Shown here: one piece after another, positions 32,879-41,267 of the stretch | How the letters are laid out: each line of letters starts with the position of its first letter | Numbering within the stretch: the first letter of the stretch is position 1 | Assembly (NCBI GenBank): GCA_036008685.1 | Contig: DASYNF010000118.1 | Location: 19,097-83,096 of the forward strand | Reading direction: 5' to 3' | Source of the DNA: Actinomadura_C sp036008685 | GTDB lineage: Bacteria > Actinomycetota > Actinomycetes > Streptosporangiales > Streptosporangiaceae | Length of the DNA: 64,000 nucleotides | Made by a program: the position numbers and the translations under genes | Notes under the pieces: generated by a model | Told to the model about the DNA's origin: nothing | Databases searched by the model: none | Seen by the model: only the letters and a program-made list of their open reading frames with translations

Positions 32879-34570
32879 TCAGGGTGTTCCGAACGGGTTC
32901 GGGACCGGGACGTAGGCGGCGTGGCGGTCGGCGGCGCGCGACCAGCGTGCCCGCAGGTTGGCCTTGCCCGGCAGGGGCGTTCCGGCCAGCAGGGCCCGCA
33001 GCCGTCCCCTCGCCTCCGCGGGCAGGTCGTCCGCGTGGTCGCGGGCATAGTGCTCGATCCGGCGCCGGGCCCGGCGCCAGAGCTCGCCTTCCAGATCGGG
33101 ATGCAGGTCGCCGAGGGCGGCCGCGATCTCGGCGAGGTGGTTGACGAACAGGCAGTAGAGGACGCGGTTCCAGCCACGGCCGGCGTCGTAGGTGAGTGCT
33201 TCGGCGACCCGGGCCGGCAGTCCGGACAGGTCCCAGCGGACGCCCCCGGGGCCGGGGACGAGCTTGGTCCCCTCGAGATCCCGGAAGATCACCTGGATCG
33301 GGAGGCCTTCGGCGTCGACCGCGACCAGCACGTTCTGCAGGTGCGGCTCGAGCGCCACCCCGTAGGCCAGGAACGCGTGCAGGACCGGGGGCACGACCAG
33401 CCGTACATAGGCGTCCCACCAGGTCAGCGCCCCTTCGGCCGAGACGCCGGCCAGCAGCCGGGACAGGGCCGCGGGACTACAGCCGTACGGGTCGGCGAGG
33501 GCGGCCGCGAGCAGCGGCGTGCCCTGGCACCCGCCCACGCCGGACCGGATGATCACGCCGAGCCCCTCGTGGAGCCGCAGGTCCGCGAGCGCCACGCTCC
33601 GATATCCGGGCTCGGCCAGCAGCGCGCACCCGCCGAACCCGGCGCCGAGCTCGGCGAAGACCGGTCCGAGCAGCCGGCTCAGGGCCACGGCGGCGGTCAG
33701 CTCGTACCAGGAGTTCTTGCGGACGCAGTTGGTGATGCGCACGTGCAGGCTGAACTTGCAGAACACGTCCGCGTCCGGGACGTAGAGCGTCCGGACCGAC
33801 GAGGTCGGAGCCGCCTCGGGACCGGCCGGGCCGAGGTCGATCACGGTGCGGGTGGCCAGCGCGGCCCGCAGCATCGGACGGTCGCCGAGGAGGGAGAGCT
33901 GCCAGGGGTGGACCGGGAGGGCGCGATGGCCGGAGGGGACGCGCGGGGCGATCGCGTCCAAGGCGCCGAGATCGCCCTCCTCGGCGACCAGCTCGGACCG
34001 GATCCCCAGCCAGCGGAGCGGGAACCGGACGCCCGCTTCGGGGGCGTAGGGCAGCCACTCCTCGGCGGCCCCCTGTCGCGCCTTGGGGGCCGGGTGGAAC
34101 CGGTGTCCCGCGACGAGCGCCTGCTCGGAGTCGATGAAGTCGCGGACGCCCGCGCGGTCACGGACGCCAGCGCACTCCCCGCCGTGATCTTGCAGGTGTT
34201 CACGGGCCTCGATGAGAGCCGCCATGGCCGCCCGCCCCGCGGTGACCTGCCCCGTGAACTCGGGGTTGGCCCGGCCGGTGGCCAGCTCCAGCTCTCCGGC
34301 GGCGAGGTCGGCCAGCCGCGCGGTGTCGAGCGTGAGCCAGCCGGTCCCCTGCTGCTCTTCGATCGGCGGCGTGAGCCGGAAGGACGGGCCGACCGGGATG
34401 CGGCGCAGCACGGCCCGCAGCACCACCCCGACGCGGGGCAGCCGGATGACCAGATGATCACCCTCGTGGCGGACCTGGTCCTCGGGCGTGCACACTTCAC
34501 GGACCAGGCAGTTGAGCAGCGCGATGCCCGCGGCGTCGTCGGCGCTGAGGACAGGGCGGGTCAGGAGCAC
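32879..34570 (-). CDS. IucA/IucC-family NIS siderophore synthetase (second)
   Basis: ATP-dependent ligase of 563 aa joining a carboxylate, usually citrate, to an amine. Family motifs: SEQALVAGHRFHPAPK, LPVHPWQLSLL, CKFSLHVRITNCVRKN, EPHLQNVLVAVD and FRDLEGTK, with C-terminal FhuF-like GKANLRARW. GTG at 34570 overlaps the previous gene by ten bases; the frame continues to 34834 in low-complexity sequence. Near residue 120-150 there is an unusual LQDHGGECAGVRDRAGVRD stretch whose DNA carries the 22-bp motif shared with the hairpin at 4796; it may be an insertion. Substrate type (A, B or C) not assigned. Confidence 0.9.
   Translation of the reverse strand: MLLTRPVLSADDAAGIALLNCLVREVCTPEDQVRHEGDHLVIRLPRVGVVLRAVLRRIPVGPSFRLTPPIEEQQGTGWLTLDTARLADLAAGELELATGRANPEFTGQVTAGRAAMAALIEAREHLQDHGGECAGVRDRAGVRDFIDSEQALVAGHRFHPAPKARQGAAEEWLPYAPEAGVRFPLRWLGIRSELVAEEGDLGALDAIAPRVPSGHRALPVHPWQLSLLGDRPMLRAALATRTVIDLGPAGPEAAPTSSVRTLYVPDADVFCKFSLHVRITNCVRKNSWYELTAAVALSRLLGPVFAELGAGFGGCALLAEPGYRSVALADLRLHEGLGVIIRSGVGGCQGTPLLAAALADPYGCSPAALSRLLAGVSAEGALTWWDAYVRLVVPPVLHAFLAYGVALEPHLQNVLVAVDAEGLPIQVIFRDLEGTKLVPGPGGVRWDLSGLPARVAEALTYDAGRGWNRVLYCLFVNHLAEIAAALGDLHPDLEGELWRRARRRIEHYARDHADDLPAEARGRLRALLAGTPLPGKANLRARWSRAADRHAAYVPVPNPFGTP
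34183..34204. repeat. Dispersed 22-bp motif inside a siderophore gene
   Basis: This segment is the exact inverse of 4796-4817, one arm of the terminator hairpin after the MBL gene. It encodes the EHLQD region of the IucA/IucC protein on the minus strand. Confidence 0.85.
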
Positions 34571-36138
34571 GTGTCGTCCCGGAGATAGTTGGGGCCGGAT
34601 GGGCCGTAATGCTTGTTGACGTCCGCGGCACCGGTGCGGGCCTTGCCGACCAGCGTCCCGGCGGTGAGCATGGCCTTGGCCGGCAGCCGGTCCGCGTCGA
34701 GGGAACGCCGTCGCAGGAATCCGGCGTCGTGCCGGTCGAGGCTCTCGGCCAGCCGGTCTCTGATCATCCGCAGGCCCGTCCGCAACGGCAGCAGGCCGCG
34801 GTCGGCGAGCCCGAAGGCCGGCGCGCCGGCGCACAGGTGCACGGTGATGGTGACGAAGACGCGGGCCAGTGCCTCACGGTCGCGCGTGACCATGCGGCGG
34901 TCGGCGAAGTCGTAGGGCCCGGGGCCGAGCGCCGCGCCGAGCGTGCCCGGATCGACGAGCGCGCCGTCGTTGTCCTTGAGCAGCAGCCGCAGGTCGCGAG
35001 GGTCGTCGCCGAGCACCAGGGACACGTTCTGCTGATGGGCCTCGAGCGCGATGCCGTAGCGCGCGAACAGCAGGACGTGCCAGCCGAACAACGCGGCGAG
35101 GTAGGAGTCGAACAGTTCTCGGACGTCCCACTGCTCGATCACGTGTCCGCCACCGGGTGCCCGGGCCGTCAGCGCGGCCACGGGGACGACGTGGACCGAC
35201 CGGGTGCGCGCCGGGAAGCGCCGCACGAGATAACCGAGGTTGGGATCGCCCGCGTGCCCGTACGTCTGCTCGTCGGCGAGCAGCACGCGCGTCCGCGGTT
35301 CGCGCTCGCAGATCCGCCGCAGGATCCGCTGCACGAGCGCGCCGTCGGCGAGAGTGCCGGGGACGATCGTGCGGCGGTTGCGCAGCCCGAGGGTGCTCGT
35401 CGGCAGTGGCAGCTTCAGGTGGGTCCCGCCGTCGACGGCGACCGTGCGCATCGACAGGGTCGGCCGCACGTCGAGGTAGGGCTCGGGAGCGTGGACCAGG
35501 GCGAGATCACGGGGGAGGGACGACATCAGGGGGTGGACGGGGAAGAGGTCGGCGTCGAGTCCGGGCGGCAGGCCCACGTCGGCGGGGGACGGCCACCAGT
35601 GCGGCCGGGTGCCGGCCGTCGTCACCCGGCCGCGCGGGACGGCCGCCCAGCGCAGCCGGAACGCCGGGTGGAACTCCGGCGCGTAACGCCGCAGGTCCTC
35701 CTCGGTCAGCCCGGTCCGGCTGTGCGCGGTCGGATAGACCGGATGACCGGTGAAGGCGGCCAGCGTCTCGTAGTAGGTGCCCGCGCCGCGGCGGTCCGCC
35801 GCGGCGAGCCGGGCCAGGACGCCGTCGTGCTCCCGGGCGTGCAGCCGCATCGTGGCCAGCGCCTCCCGGCACTCGGCGTCGAACGCCGCCACGTCGTCCC
35901 GGGGGTCGGCGAGCCGCCGTACCGCCGCGCGGACGACGTCGAGCCGTAGCCCGTCCTCGGGGACCACGGTGTGCTCGGTCAGGAAGCGGGCCGGGCGGAG
36001 CCGTACGTCCGGACCGCCGGGCAACCGCAGCCGGTCGCCCTGGACGTGCCTCCGGAGGCCGCCGTAGTCCTCGCGCAGCAGCGCGTCGAGCACCCGGGCG
36101 GCCAGCGTGGCCTCGCAGTGGATGTCCGCCGGGGTCAC
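34561..36138 (-). CDS. IucA/IucC-family NIS siderophore synthetase (first)
   Basis: Second paralogous synthetase, 525 aa. Recognisable: GHPVYPTAHSRTGL, YAPEFHPAFRLRW, FPVHPLMSSLP, HLKLPLPTSTLGLRNRRTI, EAHQQNVSLVLGD and DNDGALV, with a C-terminal GKARTGAADVNKH. GTG at 36138 overlaps the ATP-grasp stop as GTGA, which decides the start over 36183. Two unlike synthetases in one operon suggest two successive condensations on one scaffold. It differs strongly from the other synthetase, so they are old duplicates with different roles. Confidence 0.9.
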   Translation of the reverse strand: MTPADIHCEATLAARVLDALLREDYGGLRRHVQGDRLRLPGGPDVRLRPARFLTEHTVVPEDGLRLDVVRAAVRRLADPRDDVAAFDAECREALATMRLHAREHDGVLARLAAADRRGAGTYYETLAAFTGHPVYPTAHSRTGLTEEDLRRYAPEFHPAFRLRWAAVPRGRVTTAGTRPHWWPSPADVGLPPGLDADLFPVHPLMSSLPRDLALVHAPEPYLDVRPTLSMRTVAVDGGTHLKLPLPTSTLGLRNRRTIVPGTLADGALVQRILRRICEREPRTRVLLADEQTYGHAGDPNLGYLVRRFPARTRSVHVVPVAALTARAPGGGHVIEQWDVRELFDSYLAALFGWHVLLFARYGIALEAHQQNVSLVLGDDPRDLRLLLKDNDGALVDPGTLGAALGPGPYDFADRRMVTRDREALARVFVTITVHLCAGAPAFGLADRGLLPLRTGLRMIRDRLAESLDRHDAGFLRRRSLDADRLPAKAMLTAGTLVGKARTGAADVNKHYGPSGPNYLRDDTCS

Positions 36139-37304
36139 CGGGAGATCCGCCAGGTGCGGGTGGACCTGAACCTGGCGACGCACTCCTCGACGCGGTCCCG
36201 GCGTGGGCCGATGGCCCTGATCGTGCCGAGGTAGTCGCGGTTGGTGTGGGTGAGTGTGATCGCGTCACCGGGGGAGCGCTGCGGCCGGTAGCTCAGCCGC
36301 ACGCCGTCCTCCGTCCGGTCCACGGCGCCGGGCGCGTCGTGGAGCGTTCCCGAGCGTTCGGCGAGCACGTAGTCCACGACCGCGTGCCCGCTCCCGCCCG
36401 CTCCGCCGTGATCTCGCAGAGGTTCGCCCAGGTGGATCCGCAGGACGTGTTCGAACAGCGGGACGCCCAGGAGGTCGGCCAGCAGGAAGTCGCAGTGGTC
36501 CCCGATGATCCGGTAGTTCACCTCGATCAGGCGGGCCCGCCCTCCGTACACCACGAACTCGGTGTGGCAGGCGCCGAACCCCACGCCGAGGGCCGCGAGC
36601 AGTCTCAGGACCTCGCCGGTCCCGGCCGGGGGAGCGGCCCAGTCCATGCGCCGCTCGACGAAGTACGGCGGCGGGGACAGGGTGGTGCGGAACGAGCCGA
36701 GCACCCGGGTCTCGTGGCCGTCACCGATCGTTTCGAGCGTGTGGAGGTCACCGGGGAGGTGCTCTTCGACGATCATCGGGTCGTCGCGGGTGATCTCCCG
36801 ACGGCGTGCCGCGAGTTCGCGTTCGTCGGCGACCAGCACCACGTCCTCGCTGGCCACCCCCTCGCGCGGCTTGAGGACGAGCGGATACGGGGCATCGGCG
36901 GGCACCTGGTCCGCCGGTGCGGTGAACACCGGGTCGAGGGCCGCGAGATGGCGCCGCATGAGCGCCTTGTTCTTCGTACGGGTGGCGGCGCGCCAGTCCT
37001 TGCCGGGCACGCCGAAATAGGCGGCGGCCAGCGCGGCCGGCGCCTGCAGGTGGTCGCTGTTGGAGAAGATCGCGTCCGGGGTTCTCCGGACCGCCTCGAC
37101 GATCGCCCGGTAGTCGGTGACCTGGCAGGCCATGATCTCGGGGCCGGGCGCACCGCGCTCGGCGCGGGCGTAGACGTCCGCATGGTCGGCGGGCCGGTCG
37201 GTGAGCACGGTCACCTCGAGCCCGAGGGCCGCCGCGGCCGGAAGGAATCCGTGCGTGACCGAGTCGGTCACCTTTCCCGCGACGAGATAAAGCCGGTCGG
37301 CCAC
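36135..37304 (-). CDS. ATP-grasp ligase of the siderophore operon
   Basis: ATP-grasp protein of 389 aa and first gene of the operon. The domain starts near residue 105; YPLVLKPREGVASEDV carries the ATP lysine, IVEEHLPGDLHTLE the adenine-hinge region, and ARLIEVNYRIIGDHCDFL the metal-binding Glu/Asn. It would form an amide between an amino acid and another carboxylate or amine, possibly preparing the decarboxylase or synthetase substrate. ATG at 37304 lies 16 bases below an iron box, so it should be iron-repressed. The segment HLGEPLRDHGGAG near 315 shows an insertion-like DNA match to the synthetase gene. Confidence 0.87.
   Translation of the reverse strand: MADRLYLVAGKVTDSVTHGFLPAAAALGLEVTVLTDRPADHADVYARAERGAPGPEIMACQVTDYRAIVEAVRRTPDAIFSNSDHLQAPAALAAAYFGVPGKDWRAATRTKNKALMRRHLAALDPVFTAPADQVPADAPYPLVLKPREGVASEDVVLVADERELAARRREITRDDPMIVEEHLPGDLHTLETIGDGHETRVLGSFRTTLSPPPYFVERRMDWAAPPAGTGEVLRLLAALGVGFGACHTEFVVYGGRARLIEVNYRIIGDHCDFLLADLLGVPLFEHVLRIHLGEPLRDHGGAGGSGHAVVDYVLAERSGTLHDAPGAVDRTEDGVRLSYRPQRSPGDAITLTHTNRDYLGTIRAIGPRRDRVEECVARFRSTRTWRISR
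36403..36419. repeat. Partial copy of the dispersed motif in the ATP-grasp gene
   Basis: CCGCCGTGATCTCGCAG differs by one base from the same stretch (34179-34195) in the IucA/IucC gene, and both encode a DHGG tetrapeptide on the minus strand. Confidence 0.55.
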
Positions 37305-37320
37305 GGCCGGGCCTTTCTTG

Positions 37321-37339
37321 TGAGGTAAGCCTTACCTAA
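37321..37339. promoter_or_regulatory. IdeR/DmdR1 iron box
   Basis: TGAGGTAAGCCTTACCTAA is a 19-bp near-perfect palindrome matching the actinobacterial iron box TTAGGTTAGGCTAACCTAA. It lies 16 bases upstream of the ATP-grasp ATG, where Fe-bound repressor would block the siderophore operon. It is 77 bases from the divergent HD gene, so it could affect that as well. Confidence 0.88.
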
Positions 37340-37416
37340 ATTCAGAAGCAACCATAGTGGCCGGGGCCTGCTCGGGGGGTCCAAGACCGAAAACGTGTGT
37401 CGGACAAGATGGGGGC

Positions 37417-38025
37417 ATGGATCTCGTGGACCGATGGGCCGAGCTGGCCGGCCCGGACACCCGCCGTATCGGAACCGATCTCGCGGCCCGCTATGGCGAG
37501 CCGCACCGGCGCTATCACACCCGTGAGCACCTCGCGGACGTGCTGGACCTCGTCGACGAGCTCGCGTCGTACGCCGACGACCCCGACGTCGTACGGCTCG
37601 CCGCGTGGTTCCACGACGCCGTCTACGCCCCCGAGCGAGGTGACAACGAGGAGCGCAGCGCGTGGCTGGCCGAGCGGATGCTGACCGACACCGATGCCGG
37701 GCCGGGGGTGATCGCCGAGGTGGCCCGGCTGGTGCGGCTGACGGTCACGCACGCGCCCGGGCCGCGGGACCGCAACGGGCACGTCCTCTGCGACGCCGAC
37801 CTGGCCATCCTGGCCACGGGCCCGGACCGGTACGCCGCCTACGCCGCCGCCGTCCGGGAGGAGTACGCCTTCATCCCAGACGATCACTTCGACCGCGGCC
37901 GCGCCGACGTGCTCCGGGGGCTGCTGGAGCTGCCGCGGCTGTTCCAGACCCCGCCTGCTCGGGCGCGGCTGGAAGGGCCGGCGCGACACAACCTCGAGAC
38001 CGAGCTGATGCTCCTCGGCGGGTGA
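37417..38025 (+). CDS. HD-domain protein
   Basis: Metal-dependent phosphohydrolase-like protein of 202 aa. First His in RRYHTREHL, then LAAWFHDAVY holds the HD doublet, and LCDADLAIL a later Asp; this pattern fits the predicted HD phosphohydrolases annotated in many actinobacteria as N-methyl-D-aspartate receptor-like proteins. ATG at 37417 has GGGGG just before it; the frame extends twenty codons further without support. It is divergent from the siderophore operon and probably unrelated in function. Confidence 0.83.
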   Translation: MDLVDRWAELAGPDTRRIGTDLAARYGEPHRRYHTREHLADVLDLVDELASYADDPDVVRLAAWFHDAVYAPERGDNEERSAWLAERMLTDTDAGPGVIAEVARLVRLTVTHAPGPRDRNGHVLCDADLAILATGPDRYAAYAAAVREEYAFIPDDHFDRGRADVLRGLLELPRLFQTPPARARLEGPARHNLETELMLLGG

Positions 38026-38096
38026 CCGCACCGTGGCCCCGGAGGCCGGCGCGACCGGTCAACGCCGACCCCCGGCACCGGTCCTGCCGGCCACCC

Positions 38097-38369
38097 TCAC
38101 CTGCCGACCCGGATGGGCTTGCGGCGGCGCAGGCCGGCCGCGGTCAGCCGGGTCAGCAGTTCCTGGCAGCCCACCGCCTCCGCGCCCAGTCCGACCGCGG
38201 TGTCGTACAGCTCGGCGGGCACGTCGTAGTGGTCGCGTTCGAAGGCCCGCGGTGGCATCCCCAGCCGGGCCGCGAACGCGTGCAGCTCCTCGAAGGACAG
38301 GTCGCTCACCATGTGCGACCACACGCGCCCCCGTGCAGGCCAGAGCGGCCGGTCGATGAGGATCGTCAC
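38097..38369 (-). CDS. DUF4031 family protein
   Basis: Short actinobacterial protein of 90 aa. GTG at 38369 gives VTILIDRPLWPARGRVWSHM, the family start; the middle has RDHYDVP and the end is basic (GLRRRKPIRVGR). The frame continues to 38582 inside the divergent M20 gene, which argues against a longer protein. Function unknown. Confidence 0.83.
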   Translation of the reverse strand: MTILIDRPLWPARGRVWSHMVSDLSFEELHAFAARLGMPPRAFERDHYDVPAELYDTAVGLGAEAVGCQELLTRLTAAGLRRRKPIRVGR

Positions 38370-38418
38370 GGGACTAGAGTGCCATGGAATCCGAAATAAC
38401 TTGCAGGGGCGCACACCT

Positions 38419-39819
38419 ATGGATGTAAGCGAGTACATATCGGCCAACCGGAGCGGGTTCCTCACCGCCCTGAAGGAGTGGCTGGCCATCCCCTCCATCT
38501 CGGGCGACCCCGAGCACCACGCCGATGTGCGCCGGTCGGCCGAATGGCTCGCGCGGCACCTGGCGGAGACCGGCTTTCCCACCGTCGAGATCTGGGAGAC
38601 CGGCGGACTTCCGGCCGTCTTCGCCGAGTGGCCGGCCGGGGATCCGGCCGCGCCGGCCGTCCTGGTCTACGGACATCACGACGTGCAGCCGGTCGAGCCG
38701 CTCGAGGAGTGGGAGACCGAGCCCTTCTCGCCCGTCGAAAAGGGCGATCGGCTCATCGGCCGGGGCGCCTCCGACGACAAGGGGCAGATCTTCGTCCACA
38801 CCCTCGGCCTGCGGGCCAACCTCGCCGCCTCCGGCCGCACCGCCCCGCCCGTCACCTTGAGGCTGCTGGTCGAGGGCGAGGAGGAGTCCGGGTCGCCCCA
38901 CTTCGCCGAGCTGCTGACCAGGCACAAGGAGCGTCTGCGCTGCGACGCCATCGTGGTCAGCGACACCTCGATGTGGGCCGCGGACGTCCCCTCGATGTGC
39001 ACGGGCATGCGAGGGCTCACCGAGGCCGAGATCTCGCTGTACGGCCCAGAGCATGATCTGCATTCGGGTTCGTTCGGCGGTGCGGTCCCCAACCCGCTGC
39101 ACGCCATGGCGGCACTGCTGGCCGGACTCCATGACCAGGATGGCCGGGTCACGCTCCCGGGCTTCTACGACGACGTCGTCGAGCTCACCGACGAGGAGCG
39201 GGAGCTGCTGGCCAGGCTGCCGTTCGAGGAGAGCGAGTGGCTCGCCACGGCGGGGGGGAGCCGTGCGGCGTACGGCGAGGCCGGGTTCTCCACACTCGAG
39301 CGGATCTGGGCCCGCCCGACCGCCGAGGTCAACGGGATGTGGGGCGGCCACACGGGCCCCGGTGGAAAGACCATCATCCCCCGCGAGGCACACGCGAAGG
39401 TGTCCTTCCGGCTGGTCGCGGGGCAGGATCCGCAGAAGGTCCAGCAGGCGGTCACCGACTATGTGGCGGCGAACACGCCGGCGGGTATCCACGCGGATGT
39501 GAAGATCCCCGGTCCGGGCGTACGCCCCTGCTTCTCGCCCATCGGCTCGCCGGGCGTACGCGCCGCCAAGCGGGCCATGGAGAAGGCGTTCGGCACCGAG
39601 GTGCTGTTCACCCGTGAGGGCGGCAGCGGCCCCGAGGCCGACCTGGCCGACATCATCGAGGCGCCGCTGATCTTCGTCGCGGTCGGCCTGGACGATGACC
39701 GGATCCACGCGCCCAACGAGAAGGTGGAGATTCCCCTGCTGCTCAAGGGGGCCGAATCCGTGGCCTATCTCTGGGACGAGCTCGCGCGGAGCCTGCGCCC
39801 GGACGGAGCCGGCCGGTGA
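38419..39819 (+). CDS. M20-family dipeptidase/amidohydrolase
   Basis: Di-zinc metallopeptidase of 466 aa. Metal ligands are visible: His in VYGHHDVQP (about residue 82), the bridging Asp in GRGASDDKG (about 115), the base/ligand pair Glu-Glu in VEGEEESGS (about 150), Asp in IVVSDTSMW and a C-terminal His in DDRIHAPNE. The dimerisation domain (LYGPEHDLHSGSFGG onward) is present. Cytoplasmic, with no signal peptide. ATG at 38419 is chosen over 38311. It overlaps nudC by four bases (GTGA). Confidence 0.9.
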   Translation: MDVSEYISANRSGFLTALKEWLAIPSISGDPEHHADVRRSAEWLARHLAETGFPTVEIWETGGLPAVFAEWPAGDPAAPAVLVYGHHDVQPVEPLEEWETEPFSPVEKGDRLIGRGASDDKGQIFVHTLGLRANLAASGRTAPPVTLRLLVEGEEESGSPHFAELLTRHKERLRCDAIVVSDTSMWAADVPSMCTGMRGLTEAEISLYGPEHDLHSGSFGGAVPNPLHAMAALLAGLHDQDGRVTLPGFYDDVVELTDEERELLARLPFEESEWLATAGGSRAAYGEAGFSTLERIWARPTAEVNGMWGGHTGPGGKTIIPREAHAKVSFRLVAGQDPQKVQQAVTDYVAANTPAGIHADVKIPGPGVRPCFSPIGSPGVRAAKRAMEKAFGTEVLFTREGGSGPEADLADIIEAPLIFVAVGLDDDRIHAPNEKVEIPLLLKGAESVAYLWDELARSLRPDGAGR

Positions 39820-40727
39820 CGGGACCTCCACTGGGACGGCTGGCACTGGCCCGCGGCACCCTCGACCGGGCCGCCCACCGGAGACGCGACGACGCCTGGC
39901 TGGACGCGGCGTGGTCGGATCCGCGGACCCGCGTGTTCGCCGTCGAGGACGGGAAGGCGCTCGTCTCCTTCGAGCCCACGCCGGCCCTCGTCCTGTTCCC
40001 TCCGGATCAGGCTCCGGAGGGCGAACGGCTCCTGCTCGGCCTGGACGAGGACGCGGTGGCCTACTTCGCCGTCTCCGCGCCTCTCCCGGCGGTCGAGGCG
40101 GCCGAGCCGGCCGGGCTGCGGCGGGTCGGCGCGCTGCTCGGCGACCGTGACTCGGGCCTGCTCACGCACGCGGTCGCGATGCAGAACTGGCATCGGACCC
40201 ACGGCCACTGCCCGCGATGCGGGACCGCGACGGAGGTGGCCTCGGCCGGGCACACCCGCACCTGCCCGGGGGACGGGACCGAGCACTTCCCCCGCATGGA
40301 CCCCGCCGTCATCATGCTGGTGTACGACTCGGACGACCGCATCCTGCTCGCCCGCGGGCCGAACTGGCCGGCCGACCGCCGATCGATCCTCGCCGGGTTC
40401 GTGGAGCCCGGGGAGTCACTCGAACAGGCGGTGGCCCGCGAGGTCCATGAGGAGGTCGGGCTCACCGTCGAAGACGTGCGCTACCTCGGCAGCCAGCCCT
40501 GGCCGCTGCCGCAGAGCCTCATGATCGGGTTCTTCGCCCACGCCCATGACGGCCAGCGGCTGCGGCCGGACGCCGACGAGATCACCGACGCGGACTGGTA
40601 CAGCCGCGAGGAGCTGCGGACGGCCATCGGGTCGAGGGAGATCGTCTCCCCAGGGCCGCTGTCCATCGCCAACCGGCTCATCACACGGTGGTACGGCTCG
40701 GAGCTTCCCGCGGCCGAACCGTTCTAG
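39816..40727 (+). CDS. nudC: NAD(+) diphosphatase NudC
   Basis: NADH pyrophosphatase of 303 aa, which also removes NAD caps from RNA in some bacteria. The zinc ribbon begins CPRCG (about residue 134); the third Cys is present in RTCPGDG, but the position of the fourth is Asp. The Nudix box is GFVEPGESLEQAVAREVHEEVGL, and the NADH-specific SQPWPLPQS follows. GTG at 39816 overlaps the M20 stop. The place between adnB and the mycoredoxin equals Rv3199c. Confidence 0.92.
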   Translation: MTGPPLGRLALARGTLDRAAHRRRDDAWLDAAWSDPRTRVFAVEDGKALVSFEPTPALVLFPPDQAPEGERLLLGLDEDAVAYFAVSAPLPAVEAAEPAGLRRVGALLGDRDSGLLTHAVAMQNWHRTHGHCPRCGTATEVASAGHTRTCPGDGTEHFPRMDPAVIMLVYDSDDRILLARGPNWPADRRSILAGFVEPGESLEQAVAREVHEEVGLTVEDVRYLGSQPWPLPQSLMIGFFAHAHDGQRLRPDADEITDADWYSREELRTAIGSREIVSPGPLSIANRLITRWYGSELPAAEPF

Positions 40728-40774
40728 CGAGCGGGCCCCGCGGCCACGCCGGCTCGACGCAGCCCAGCTCGGAG

Positions 40775-40839
40775 CGGCCCGGCCCGAAGCTCCCGAGCCG
40801 GGCCCGAGTTCAGTTCAGCCGAGCTCAGCTCAGCTCGGC
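40775..40839. terminator. Two hairpins between converging nudC and mycoredoxin genes
   Basis: An 8-bp stem (40776-40783 with 40797-40804) is followed by another (40818-40825 with 40832-40839) that includes the mycoredoxin stop codon. Both are GC-rich and lack a T tract. Confidence 0.55.
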
Positions 40840-41085
40840 GAGGCGCTTCTTGACCTCTTTGGCGGAGGGGTTGGTGAGCGCGCTCCCGTCCGGGAGCACC
40901 ACGGTGGGCACCGTCTGGTTACCGCCGTTCACGCTCATGACGAACTCGGCGGCCTCGGGGTCCCGCTCGATGTCGACCTCGACCATCTCGATGCCCTCAC
41001 GGGCCAGCTGGGTCTTGAGCCTGCGGCAGAATCCGCACCACGACGTGGTGTACATCGTCAGCTGGTTGACTGTGGGCGTCGCCAT
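40825..41085 (-). CDS. mrx1: Mycoredoxin (glutaredoxin-like)
   Basis: Thioredoxin-fold oxidoreductase of 86 aa that reduces mycothiol mixed disulfides. Active site WCGFC in MYTTSWCGFCRRLKTQL, cis-Pro in NQTVPTVVL, and the C-terminal helix of the glutaredoxin type. Length and pattern match actinobacterial Mrx1. ATG at 41085. Divergent from uvrD2, as Rv3198A is placed next to Rv3198c. Confidence 0.92.
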   Translation of the reverse strand: MATPTVNQLTMYTTSWCGFCRRLKTQLAREGIEMVEVDIERDPEAAEFVMSVNGGNQTVPTVVLPDGSALTNPSAKEVKKRLAELS

Positions 41086-41267
41086 CGGTCGGTCGTCCCC
41101 TCGTTGTGATCAAACGTTGTAGTGGCACCAACGCGCCGGCCCAGGCCGGCATTCCAGACGGGCTCCTCGGGGCCCGGTCGTCCACAGATCCCGGCCCCGG
41201 CCGTTCCGGGCGGCCGCTGGTGCAAGGATGGGACGGCATCGAGGCACGCGGCGACGGGGGAGGACGA

